64,000 nucleotides of DNA from Spirochaetales bacterium. Lineage in GTDB: Bacteria; Spirochaetota; Spirochaetia; Sphaerochaetales; Sphaerochaetaceae. The notes beneath the pieces are model-generated. The model saw nothing but the letters and a program-made list of their open reading frames with translations. It ran no database searches and had not been told where the DNA came from. The DNA lies in the NCBI GenBank assembly GCA_028722305.1, contig JAQYHB010000045.1:106758-170757 (forward strand), given 5' to 3'. The stretch's first letter is position 1; every line of letters begins with the position of its first letter. This document shows, one piece after another, positions 16,273-24,375 of the stretch. The position numbers and the translations under genes are program-made.

Positions 16273-16914
16273 TCATCGGGAATCGCGGAAAATCTGAACT
16301 GGATCGATCCGGAGCCGAACCAGACAGTAAAGATAGGCAATCAGCAAGCCACCCAAATGGGTCAGGTGGCTGATTCCCCCTCGCACCCCGAAGACCTCGC
16401 TGTACAACTCGATGGCAGTGTAGATCACGATCAACACCGGAGCACGCACCGGCAACAAGCCAAAGACGTAAATCCGGGCATAAGGATAGAAGACCGCGAA
16501 GAGCAACAGCACCCCGTAGATCGCCCCAGAGGCGCCCACCAGAATCACGTTCCACCCCATCAGCAGATAGACCAGGAAGGAAAAGATTCCACTACCAAGG
16601 CCGACAGCCAGATAGAAGAGCAGAAACTCGTTCGAACCCAGCTTGTATTCCACCGCCCTCCCGAAGATGTAGAGGGAGAGCATGTTGAAGAAGATGTGGG
16701 ACAGGCCACCATGGACGAACATGTAGGTGAAGAGCTGCCAGACCCAGCCATGAAGCACAAAGCTGGGAATCATGGCAAGGTAATACTCCAGGCGGGGAAT
16801 CGCCGCGCAAAAAACGAAGACCGCGAGGTTGACAATAATCAGCTTCTCGGTCATGCCCGTCTGGGTGTAGCGAAGGGTCCTCATGGACCTTGGGTTGTTT
16901 CGAAACCAGTTCAT
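16273..16914 (-). CDS. Rhomboid-family intramembrane serine protease
   Basis: 213 residues with six membrane helices. The catalytic dyad is visible: Ser in GASGAIYG (start of TM4) and His in HLTHLGGLL (TM6); HGGLSHIFFNM gives the conserved HxxxxHxxxN of TM2. Such proteases cut membrane proteins within the bilayer. It lies 35 bases after the D-lactate dehydrogenase gene, but TACCTT ends six bases before its ATG, so it may have its own leaderless promoter. Confidence 0.93.
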   Translation of the reverse strand: MNWFRNNPRSMRTLRYTQTGMTEKLIIVNLAVFVFCAAIPRLEYYLAMIPSFVLHGWVWQLFTYMFVHGGLSHIFFNMLSLYIFGRAVEYKLGSNEFLLFYLAVGLGSGIFSFLVYLLMGWNVILVGASGAIYGVLLLFAVFYPYARIYVFGLLPVRAPVLIVIYTAIELYSEVFGVRGGISHLTHLGGLLIAYLYCLVRLRIDPVQIFRDSR

Positions 16915-16949
16915 ATCCTAAAGGTAGGCACCACCCCGCCAAAGGTCAA

Positions 16950-17936
16950 TCACAAACGGACCCGATAGGGAGATTCCATTCCCCTGCTGAAGGCGAGGGC
17001 GGCGTCGAAGTTGCTCTGGATCTCGGCCCGGAGGTTGGCTTCCGTGTAGAAGGCGATATGGGGCGAGAGCAACACCCGCTCCATCGTCCGCAGCTTCCGG
17101 TACTCCGGATAGGGGATTTCCTCGCCCCTGCGGTCAAAGTAGTAGAGACTGTCCTCCTCTTCCTGTACGTCCAGCAGAGCAAAGCCAGGACGGCCGCCTT
17201 CCAAGGAGACAATCAGCGCGTCGGTATCGATCAGCTGACCACGAGCGGTATTGACCAAGACGGCGTCTGGTTTCATCAGCCCCAGCCGGCGGGCATCCAG
17301 CAGGTGGTAGGTCTGTGGATTGGAGGCAAGATGGAGCGTCACCACGTCGCTGGCAGCCAACAACTTGTCGAGCGGAAGATAGGTAGCGATCTTATCCGCC
17401 TCAGGATTCGGCTTCCGGTTCCAATACAACAACTGGGAACCAAAGCCAGAAAGGTGGCGCAGGACAGTCAGTCCGATTCGTCCGGCGCCAACCACGCCGA
17501 CAGCGACATCCCCCAGCGACCGGCCGATGCGGCCACGAAGGGTGAAATCCCCTTCCGCGCTCTTCTTCATGACCAGCGGCATCTTTCTCAGCCCCATCAT
17601 CGCCAGCATGACTGCGTAGTCCGCCACTCCCTCGGGCGGGTAGGCGGCGTGATAGACGGTTAGCCCCAACGCCTCGGCCGCCTCCAAGTCGACATGGTCA
17701 TAGCCGATCGAACGGCAGATGATGGCGCGCACACCCCGGATAGCAAAGGCTTCAAGCAGAGCCTTGTCCATCGAGCTGACGGTGAAGCTGATCGCGTCGT
17801 AGCCTTCCGCTAGGACCGCGTTTTGCAAGGACGGAGCCTCGCTGCAAAAACCGACCGTGAATCCATACCGGGTGGCGAGCTCCTCGCAAATGGGCTTCTC
17901 GTCGTAGGTCCGCAAGCTATACAGGAACAATTTCAT
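16950..17936 (-). CDS. D-isomer-specific 2-hydroxyacid dehydrogenase (D-lactate dehydrogenase-like)
   Basis: 328 residues. The Rossmann motif GVVGAGRIGLTVLRHL is at about 148-164, and the catalytic Arg (NTARGQLID), Glu (DVQEEED) and His (LLSPHIAFYT) are in place. GYDHVDL and AYPPEGVADYAV match the LdhA/VanH branch, so NADH-dependent reduction of pyruvate to D-lactate, a fermentation step, is likely; other 2-keto acids cannot be excluded. TATCAT ends six bases before the ATG with no Shine-Dalgarno. Confidence 0.88.
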   Translation of the reverse strand: MKLFLYSLRTYDEKPICEELATRYGFTVGFCSEAPSLQNAVLAEGYDAISFTVSSMDKALLEAFAIRGVRAIICRSIGYDHVDLEAAEALGLTVYHAAYPPEGVADYAVMLAMMGLRKMPLVMKKSAEGDFTLRGRIGRSLGDVAVGVVGAGRIGLTVLRHLSGFGSQLLYWNRKPNPEADKIATYLPLDKLLAASDVVTLHLASNPQTYHLLDARRLGLMKPDAVLVNTARGQLIDTDALIVSLEGGRPGFALLDVQEEEDSLYYFDRRGEEIPYPEYRKLRTMERVLLSPHIAFYTEANLRAEIQSNFDAALAFSRGMESPYRVRL

Positions 17937-18121
17937 ACCAGCATGATACGAATATTCTCACCTTGAGTGTGAAAAACTTTCCGCTTGCGCAATTTCTGCA
18001 CACCGGTTTTCGTCGAAGCAGCCAGATTTCGTGCAGTTTTTGCATGGTCGAAAGGCGATTACCTTCCGAAAAACCTGCCTCCGACCCTCTTTTTCCCTAG
18101 TTTTGGCTCATTCCCGGAAAT

Positions 18122-18137
18122 TGGCACGGCTCTTGCA
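18122..18137 (+). promoter_or_regulatory. Sigma-54 (RpoN) promoter
   Basis: TGGCACG, four bases, TTGCA: a full match to the -24/-12 consensus (TGGCACG-N4-TTGCW), with GG at 18123-18124 and GC at 18135-18136. Transcription should start near 18148, pointing rightward, away from both flanking genes' coding direction. No coding gene lies downstream on this strand. Confidence 0.75.
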
Positions 18138-18147
18138 TAGTATTTGT

Positions 18148-18242
18148 CAGAGCAAAGCAAAAGTTTTTTCATCAACAACCTCCTTTAGAATGAAAATTCT
18201 GGCAAGCGCCAGTTCTCCCCCATAGGGCCGGCGCTTGTTCTT
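18148..18242 (+). ncRNA. Predicted sigma-54-dependent small RNA (about 95 nt)
   Basis: Begins about 12 bases after the sigma-54 -12 element and ends with a hairpin: CAAGCGCC (18203-18210) pairs with GGCGCTTG (18230-18237), followed by TTCTTATG. The first half is unstructured and A-rich, and carries AACCTCCTTT (18177-18186), complementary to Shine-Dalgarno sequences, as in sRNAs that block ribosome binding. It ends about 45 bases before the convergent ggt stop codon and so may also act as the ggt terminator. Inference from sequence only; no covariance model was run. Confidence 0.5.
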
Positions 18243-18287
18243 ATGTATATCCAGCCCCGACAATACATCAGGCAGCCCGCCCATCGC

Positions 18288-19886
18288 TCAATAGGCCGCG
18301 ACCATTCCGTCCGCCCTTGGCTCGGTCGCTCCCATCAGGCTCTCGCCATAGCGCATGATGATCTGGCCCCGCCCCATCTCCCTTCCATGGGGGACGACTA
18401 CGATGTCGTGCCCCCTTCCGCGAAGACCTTCGATGACTTCAGGGCGGAAAGCTTTTTCCACCTCCACCCGTCTGCCTCCGGTCCACTGCCAGCGGGGCGC
18501 GTCCAGCGCCTCCTGCGGGTTCATGACGAAATCGACCAAGTTGGTCACCACCTGCAGGTGTCCCTGGGGCTGCATGAAGCCCCCCATCACCCCGAAGGGG
18601 CCAATCGGGTTTCCATCCTTGGTCAGGAAGCCGGGAATGATCGTGTGGTAGGGTCTCTTGCCGGGGGCCATGCAGTTCTCCATGGCAGGGTCAAGGGTGA
18701 AGTTGCATCCTCTGTTCTGTAAGGCGATACCGGTATGGGGAACGACAAGGCCGCTGCCGAAGCCCATGTAGTTGGACTGGATGTAGCTGACCATGTTGCC
18801 CTCCCTGTCGGCCACGCACAGGTAGACGGTATCCCCGCTAGACGGATTGCCTGGCTCTGGATCCAGGGCCCGCAGGCCGATCAGGCTTCTCCTGTGGGAC
18901 ATATAGTCGTCGCCAAGCAACTCCTCTACCCGCGCCTTCATGTACCGCGGGTCAGCCACATACCGCTTGGCGTCGCTGAAGGCAAGCTTCAACGCCTCGA
19001 TCTGCCGGTGCAGGGTATCGACGGTATCCCGCTTTCCAAAAGTGAAACCGGAGAGCATCCGTAGCGCCATCAAGGCGACGATGCCGTGGCCGTTGGGTGG
19101 AATTTCCCAGACCTGGCAGCCACGATAATCCGCGGCAATCGGCTCAACCCACTGAGGGTGGTAGGTGGCCAAGTCCTCGTAGCGGAGGTACCCGCCGCTT
19201 TCCCGAGAAAAGGCATCGATGCGCTTGGCGAGCTCACCCCGGTAGAACGACTCGCCATTGCTTTCGGCAATCATAGATAAGGAACGGGCGTGATCGGGAA
19301 GCCTGACGACACTTCCCGCCAGGGGCGCTCCACTCTCAGTGGCGAAGGTTTCGAACCAGGACCGGAAACAGGAATCGGCCAGCGTCCTCTGGAATTCATC
19401 AAAGGACTCCTTCCAGAGCTGGCTGGTCACCGGCTGCAGGGGGTAGCCACTCTTGGCGTAATCGATCGCGCTGGAAAAAAGCCTCTCGAAGGGCAGCCGG
19501 CCGAAACGGGATGAGATGGCGGCCCAAGCGCCCGGAGCACCGGGTACCGTGACCGGAATCCAGCCCCGCTTGGGAATCGACCCCAAAGCGCGGACCTTCT
19601 CCACGTCGAGCGCCATTGGAGCTGGTCCGCTGGCGTTCAGTCCGTGAAGCTTGTGGTCCTTGGCGCTGTAGATGATTGCGAACGCGTCACTGCCCAGTCC
19701 GTTGCTCGTCGGCTCCAAGACGGTCATGCAAGCCGCGGTGGCGACCGTCGCGTCCATGGCGTTCCCGCCCTCACGCAATACCTCCAACCCTGCTTGAGCC
19801 GCCAATGGCTGCGAGGTGCAGACCATGCCGTTCATGCCAAAAACCACGTTTCTCCGTGAAGGATACCGATAGGCGCATACGTCCAT
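18288..19886 (-). CDS. Gamma-glutamyltransferase family protein
   Basis: 532 residues, an Ntn-hydrolase that is normally translated as one chain and self-cleaves. The nucleophile Thr is in SSGDTVYLCVADREGN (the usual TTHxSVVD site is here DTVYLCVAD), and the Arg/Asn oxyanion and GGF(M) motifs follow (NYMGFGSGLVV, GVMGGFMQPQGH). There is no signal peptide, unlike periplasmic glutathione hydrolases, so it may act in the cytoplasm on gamma-glutamyl or related amides. It begins three bases after the HAD gene, with GAGGA before the ATG, and forms an operon with it. Confidence 0.88.
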   Translation of the reverse strand: MDVCAYRYPSRRNVVFGMNGMVCTSQPLAAQAGLEVLREGGNAMDATVATAACMTVLEPTSNGLGSDAFAIIYSAKDHKLHGLNASGPAPMALDVEKVRALGSIPKRGWIPVTVPGAPGAWAAISSRFGRLPFERLFSSAIDYAKSGYPLQPVTSQLWKESFDEFQRTLADSCFRSWFETFATESGAPLAGSVVRLPDHARSLSMIAESNGESFYRGELAKRIDAFSRESGGYLRYEDLATYHPQWVEPIAADYRGCQVWEIPPNGHGIVALMALRMLSGFTFGKRDTVDTLHRQIEALKLAFSDAKRYVADPRYMKARVEELLGDDYMSHRRSLIGLRALDPEPGNPSSGDTVYLCVADREGNMVSYIQSNYMGFGSGLVVPHTGIALQNRGCNFTLDPAMENCMAPGKRPYHTIIPGFLTKDGNPIGPFGVMGGFMQPQGHLQVVTNLVDFVMNPQEALDAPRWQWTGGRRVEVEKAFRPEVIEGLRGRGHDIVVVPHGREMGRGQIIMRYGESLMGATEPRADGMVAAY

Positions 19887-19889
19887 TTC

Positions 19890-20708
19890 CTATTCCTCGA
19901 AAAAGTATTTCCGGATTGCTTTGGCGACCCCGTCATTCTTGTTTGTGTCGGTTACGAAGCAGGCGACCCGTTTTACGGAATCGAGCCCGTTGGCCATGGC
20001 CACCCCATAGCCGGACGCCTTGAGCATGCCGATGTCGTTGTCGTAGTCTCCAAATGCCATCACCTGGCTTGGGAAGATCCGGTAGTAGGCAGAGAGGATG
20101 CGGACCACATTGGCCTTGTCTACTCCTTTCTTGACCGTCTCGACCACGAAGGGCGAGGACTGGAAGACCGAAATACGGTCCCCCATCTTCTTCTGGATCT
20201 CATCACGGAGCATGGTGGCTTTTGCGGGATCCTGCGTCTTGGGGATGCACTTGTAAAGGGGGTGACGGATCCGCTTCCATTCACCAAGCGTTTCCTCTAG
20301 GTCGACTGCGTGTCCGCCGAAGCCGTACAGGGAGGCTTGGATGTCGTAAAGACGCCCGCCCTTCTCGGCATACCACTCGTCCAGGTCGAAGAGCACGCAT
20401 TCGACGCCGTAGCTATGGGAGATGCGGACTACCTCGAGGGCAAGGTCGTAGTCCATGAACTCCTGATGGATTGGTTTGCCGTCTACTTCGACGTAACCGC
20501 CGTTGAAGGCGCAAAGCGCTACCGGGGCGGGAATCTGGGCGGCGATGGTGGCAATCCCGCTACGCATCCTCCCGCTGACCAACGCGAAGGGGACGCGTTT
20601 CTCGTCCACCAGCTTGGCAATCCATTTCCTGTTTTCCTCGGAAACCAACGACTTCTCATAGGCGAGCGTCCCGTCGACGTCGCTCAACACCAGACGACAA
20701 TCTATCAT
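19890..20708 (-). CDS. HAD-superfamily hydrolase (Cof/YidA type)
   Basis: 272 residues. Motif I is LSDVDGTLAY (nucleophile Asp and acid/base Asp), motif II LVSGRM, motif III the Lys before the C2 cap end, and motif IV FGDYDNDIGML, the Cof-type pattern; a C2 cap sits between. Such enzymes dephosphorylate sugar phosphates or flavin intermediates. TAAGAT with an upstream TGG ends six bases before the ATG, so it may be leaderless; it is divergent from rlmE with only 45 bases between them, which hold both promoters. Confidence 0.9.
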   Translation of the reverse strand: MIDCRLVLSDVDGTLAYEKSLVSEENRKWIAKLVDEKRVPFALVSGRMRSGIATIAAQIPAPVALCAFNGGYVEVDGKPIHQEFMDYDLALEVVRISHSYGVECVLFDLDEWYAEKGGRLYDIQASLYGFGGHAVDLEETLGEWKRIRHPLYKCIPKTQDPAKATMLRDEIQKKMGDRISVFQSSPFVVETVKKGVDKANVVRILSAYYRIFPSQVMAFGDYDNDIGMLKASGYGVAMANGLDSVKRVACFVTDTNKNDGVAKAIRKYFFEE

Positions 20709-20753
20709 ACGGGCATCTTACCATCCCCATACGCTTTCTGCTAGGATGGGAAC

Positions 20754-21362
20754 ATGGCGAACATCAACAGCAGAAGGGACAAGGCCGACCGCTACACCCA
20801 GCGGGCCCATCGCGAGGGATATCCGGCGCGAAGCGTCTACAAGCTTGAGGAAATCCAGGAGAAGTTCCACCTGATCCATCAGGGCAACCACGTGCTGGAC
20901 GTCGGGGCGGCCCCCGGCTCCTGGACCCTGTTCTGTGACCGTGTGCTGCTCAAGGGTAATGGGTCGATTGTCTCGGTGGATCTGAACCCCCTGAGCATCT
21001 CCCCCATCCCTCCGACGGTCACCGCCTTCGTCGGTGATGCCTTCAGCAAGGAAATCAGGGCCAAGCTGGTCGAGCTCGGCCCCTATGACGCCATCATCAG
21101 CGACGCGGCGCCGATGACGACAGGCAACCGGAGCGTGGACACCAGTCGCAGCGAGTGGCTCGCTGAGCAGGTAGTCTACCTCTCTGCCGAGCAGCTCAAG
21201 CCCCACGGGAACATGGTCCTGAAGATCTTCCAAGGGGGCGGGCAGGTGGAAATCATCCGGAAAATGCGCGAGATCTTCGCAAAGGTGAAGCCTTTCAAGC
21301 CACAGGCTTGCAGGGAGGATTCCTTCGAGATCTACCTTGTGGGCCTAGACAAGAAAGGATGA
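20754..21362 (+). CDS. rlmE: 23S rRNA (uridine-2'-O-)-methyltransferase RlmE
   Basis: 202 residues, matching RlmE/FtsJ length. It uses S-adenosylmethionine to methylate the 2'-OH of U2552 of 23S rRNA. SAM motif: VLDVGAAPGSW. The K-D-K-E tetrad can be followed in SVYKLEEI (Lys), ISDAAPM (Asp), MVLKIFQG (Lys) and DSFEIYLV (Glu). TGCTAGGAT ends six bases before the ATG and there is no separate Shine-Dalgarno, giving a leaderless pattern. A hairpin follows the stop. Confidence 0.95.
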   Translation: MANINSRRDKADRYTQRAHREGYPARSVYKLEEIQEKFHLIHQGNHVLDVGAAPGSWTLFCDRVLLKGNGSIVSVDLNPLSISPIPPTVTAFVGDAFSKEIRAKLVELGPYDAIISDAAPMTTGNRSVDTSRSEWLAEQVVYLSAEQLKPHGNMVLKIFQGGGQVEIIRKMREIFAKVKPFKPQACREDSFEIYLVGLDKKG

Positions 21363-21373
21363 CCAGGAACAAC

Positions 21374-21399
21374 GAAGACCGCCCTCCCGAGCGGTCTTC
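21374..21399. terminator. Hairpin between convergent rlmE and mscS genes
   Basis: GAAGACCGC and GCGGTCTTC form a nine-base stem with an eight-base loop. The T-run is poor on both strands (GTTGTTCC on the minus strand), so it may serve both genes weakly. Confidence 0.6.
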
Positions 21400-21418
21400 G
21401 CGATATCCGGGCTGATTT

Positions 21419-22294
21419 TCACTCCTTGTCCGGCGGAACGATATGGATGTCGAGCTGGTCGTACGGCACATCGATACCCGCGTTGATGAGCGCGTCATAC
21501 CACTGCCCCTGGAATCTCCACATGACGGTCCAGTAGTCGGAAGGCTTGACCCACGGGCGAACGATGAAATTGATCTCGCTGTCGCCCAAGGAGCCGACTT
21601 CCACTGTCGGAGCCGGAGAAGGAAGCACCTCAGGGTAGCTCATAACCAAATCGGCAAGGACTTTCTTTGCCTTGGAGATATCGCTGCCATAGGCGGCGGA
21701 AGCGGTCATGTCGACACGTCTCTTGTCCATGGCGGAATAGTTGACCACCGGATTGCCCCACACAAGCTTGTTGCTCATGGTGATGCGCTTGTTGTCCGGG
21801 GTCAGCAGCTCGACACGGTTCATGTCCATGTCGGTAACGGTCCCGCTGAAGGAACCGCTTTCGATATAGTCACCGATATTGAACGGGTGGTTGATGATGA
21901 TCATCAGGCCGCTGAAGAAGTTGCCGATCGTCTCCTGTAGCGCGAAGCCCAAGACGACGCCAGTAACTCCGATGCCGGCAATCAACGGCTTCATGTCCAG
22001 ACCAAGGTGACTGACGAACCAAATACCGATGCAGACGAAGCAGATCCACCGGACCAGCTTGCGCAGGAAGTTGCCAAGCAGGCCCATGCGGTTGTTCCGG
22101 TTCAGCGCCCTTCCGATCAGCATGTCAAGCCATTTGACCAGGACATACATGACCAAGACGCCAAGCAGGCCCGAAAGCAACCTGGCGCAGATGGTGGACC
22201 AATTCATCTTGGAGAAAGACATCACCCCATTCATCAGCTGCTGGGAGAAGCTCTCCACTTCGTCAGGAGAAACTTCGGCATCAAAAAACATCAT
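21419..22294 (-). CDS. Small-conductance mechanosensitive channel (MscS family)
   Basis: 291 residues. Three membrane helices lie between about 30 and 130; the pore helix reads GIGVTGVVLGFALQETIGN, with the Gly/Ala pattern of MscS TM3, followed by FNIGDYIESGSFSGTV, the beta-domain signature. It opens under membrane tension to release solutes after osmotic downshock. The start has GAGGAA seven bases upstream. A short hairpin (GGGTTC/GAACCC at 22321-22339) precedes its leader. Confidence 0.93.
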   Translation of the reverse strand: MMFFDAEVSPDEVESFSQQLMNGVMSFSKMNWSTICARLLSGLLGVLVMYVLVKWLDMLIGRALNRNNRMGLLGNFLRKLVRWICFVCIGIWFVSHLGLDMKPLIAGIGVTGVVLGFALQETIGNFFSGLMIIINHPFNIGDYIESGSFSGTVTDMDMNRVELLTPDNKRITMSNKLVWGNPVVNYSAMDKRRVDMTASAAYGSDISKAKKVLADLVMSYPEVLPSPAPTVEVGSLGDSEINFIVRPWVKPSDYWTVMWRFQGQWYDALINAGIDVPYDQLDIHIVPPDKE

Positions 22295-22365
22295 TTGTTC
22301 TTCCTCATTCGTTGTTCTTCGGGTTCATTGCGCGAACCCGCAATTGAAAGTAGCAAGCGGGCAAC

Positions 22366-22393
22366 GGAAAGGCAAGGGGAATCTCCCCTTGCC
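22366..22393 (-). terminator. Terminator of htpG
   Basis: GGCAAGGGGA pairs with TCCCCTTGCC over a three-base loop; on the minus strand TTTCC follows. It begins 17 bases after the htpG stop codon and separates it from mscS. Confidence 0.75.
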
Positions 22394-22409
22394 CTTCAGC
22401 TCAATACAG

Positions 22410-24287
22410 TTACTTTGAAAGCAGCTCGTGAAGCCGTCTGGTAAAGGCTACCGGATCTTTCGGCATCACTCCCTGGGCGAGCAACGCCTGGTCCAGAAGC
22501 ACTCCGCACCATGTATCAATCAGTTTCTGGTCGCCCTCCGCCCCAATCTTCTTGATCATCGGGTCATCCGCGTTGATCTCGAGAATCGGCTTGGACTCCA
22601 CAACCGGCTGGCCCATCTGCTTCAAAATCTGCTGCATCTGTACCGTGGGGGCGGAATCGTCGACGACGATGACGGCTGGAGTATCGGTAAGGCGGCTGGA
22701 GACCACGACATCCTTGACCTGGTCCTTCAGGCTGGCCTTGATTTTCTCGACCACGCCCTTACCTTCCTCCGCCTTCTGTTTTGAGGCCTCGTCCTTCATG
22801 TCATCCATGCTGCCACTCTTGTTAATCGCCTTGAGCGGAAGACTCTGGTAGGACCCGATCGAGCTGGCGACGAACTCGTCAATCTCCTCGTCAAGGACCA
22901 GCACCTCGAAACCCTTCTTGGTATAGGCCTCGATGAGCGGACTGGCCTTTAGTGTCTCTTCCTTACCGCCGGAGATGTAGTAGATGCTCTTCTGGTCCTT
23001 CGGCATGCGGCTCTTGTAATCCTTCAGGCTGACATAGCCGTCCACCTTCGAACTCTTGAACCGCACCAGTTCCATCAACTCGTCACGGTTCTCCCAGTCG
23101 CTGTACAGGCCTTCCTTCAACGGACGGTTGTACTGCTTGATGAAATCGATATACTTCTCGGGCTCCTGCTCGCTGATCCGCTTGAACTCGGCAAGCAGCT
23201 TCTTCACGGAGTTGCTGCGGATCGAGCTCATGATCCTGTTCTGCTGCAGGATCTCACGGCTTACGTTCAGCGGGAGGTCCTCGCTGTCGATGATACCGCG
23301 CACGAAGCGCAGATAGGTGGGAAGCAACTGCTTGTCGTCATCGGTGATGAAAACTCGCTTCACGTACAGGCGGACACCCGGCTTGTAATCGGCGTAATAC
23401 ATGTCAAACGGCGCGGTCTTCGGTACATAGAACAAGGTGGTGTACTCGATCGAGCCCTCCGCCTTGGTGTGCAGATAGAACATGGCGTCATCCGTGTCAT
23501 GGAAGGTGTTCTTGTAGAAATTCTGGTAGTCTTCCGGCTTCAGCTCGCTCTTCGAGCGTTTCCACAGTGCTTGGCAGCTGTTGATCTGCTCCACTTTGTG
23601 GGTGACCACTTTCTTCGCGTTGCCATCCTTGTCCTTTTCCTTGTCGTCATAGGTGACATCGTCATACGCGAGGAAAATCGGGAAGGAAATGTTGTCGCTG
23701 TACTTCTTGACAAGTTGCTCAAGCTCCCAGCGGTTGGCGTAGTCCGCGCCATCCTCGTTCAGATACAAGGTGATTGTGGTTCCCTGTCCGTCGCGCTGGG
23801 CGGGGTCGATCGAATAGGTTCCCTTGCCGTCACTGGACCACTTGTAGGCCTTCTCCTCTCCCGCCTTGCGGCTGACCACCTCGATACGGTCGGAAACCAT
23901 GAAGGCCGAGTAGAACCCGACACCGAACTGGCCAATCAGGTTGGAATCCTTCTTCTGCTCGTCGGTCAAAGAAGCGAGGAACCGCTTGGTGCCCGATGAG
24001 GCGATCGTGCCGAGGTTGTTGTTCAGGTCATCCTCGTTCATGCCGATACCATTATCCGTAATGGTGAGGGTCCGCTTGTCTCCCTCGGTGAAACTGATAT
24101 CAATCCTAGGGTCGAACGCGAGACTCTTCAACTTCTCGTCGGTAAGCGTCAGATACTTGAGTTTGTCGAGCGCGTCGCTCGCATTGGAAATCAACTCCCT
24201 GAGGAAAATCTCCTTATTCGAATATAGGGAATGAATAATCAAATGCAGCAGGTCGTTGACCTCTGTCTTGAATTGCATTTCTGCCAT
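22410..24287 (-). CDS. htpG: Chaperone HtpG (Hsp90)
   Basis: 625 residues, full length. The N-terminal GHKL ATPase has ELISNASDALDKL, DNGIGM and GTIASSGT, the last part being the ATP lid; GQFGVGFYSAFM follows. The middle domain has the catalytic Arg in VSREILQQN, and the C-terminal dimerisation domain ends RRLHELLSK. It is an ATP-driven chaperone for stress and late folding. Start ATG after GGAGGT. Monocistronic, divergent from the ROK gene with an 88-base spacer; no CIRCE or other heat-shock operator was seen. Confidence 0.97.
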   Translation of the reverse strand: MAEMQFKTEVNDLLHLIIHSLYSNKEIFLRELISNASDALDKLKYLTLTDEKLKSLAFDPRIDISFTEGDKRTLTITDNGIGMNEDDLNNNLGTIASSGTKRFLASLTDEQKKDSNLIGQFGVGFYSAFMVSDRIEVVSRKAGEEKAYKWSSDGKGTYSIDPAQRDGQGTTITLYLNEDGADYANRWELEQLVKKYSDNISFPIFLAYDDVTYDDKEKDKDGNAKKVVTHKVEQINSCQALWKRSKSELKPEDYQNFYKNTFHDTDDAMFYLHTKAEGSIEYTTLFYVPKTAPFDMYYADYKPGVRLYVKRVFITDDDKQLLPTYLRFVRGIIDSEDLPLNVSREILQQNRIMSSIRSNSVKKLLAEFKRISEQEPEKYIDFIKQYNRPLKEGLYSDWENRDELMELVRFKSSKVDGYVSLKDYKSRMPKDQKSIYYISGGKEETLKASPLIEAYTKKGFEVLVLDEEIDEFVASSIGSYQSLPLKAINKSGSMDDMKDEASKQKAEEGKGVVEKIKASLKDQVKDVVVSSRLTDTPAVIVVDDSAPTVQMQQILKQMGQPVVESKPILEINADDPMIKKIGAEGDQKLIDTWCGVLLDQALLAQGVMPKDPVAFTRRLHELLSK

Positions 24288-24375
24288 GAAAATACCTCCG
24301 ACTCGTGCCTAAGATAGACACGAATTCGCAAAACGGCAACTTCCAAAGAGTCGGCAGGAAGGGTATGCTAGGGAT

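Larger units (their letters stand above)
17937..18287. other. Intergenic region with sigma-54 promoter and predicted small RNA
   Basis: Between the leftward dehydrogenase gene and the leftward ggt gene. The left end holds the dehydrogenase promoter. At 17991-18050 two related stretches, AATTTCTGCACA and GATTTCGTGCAG, lie 75-130 bases upstream of a sigma-54 promoter and could be activator sites. Then come the promoter and a hairpin-ended transcript. No convincing protein is encoded: the 11-codon frame at 18190 has no ribosome site. Confidence 0.55.

Noticed and set aside
18031..18225. 64-codon frame and 11-codon frame over the sigma-54 transcript
   Set aside because: The first starts upstream of the promoter; the second is preceded by CCTCC, the opposite of a ribosome site.
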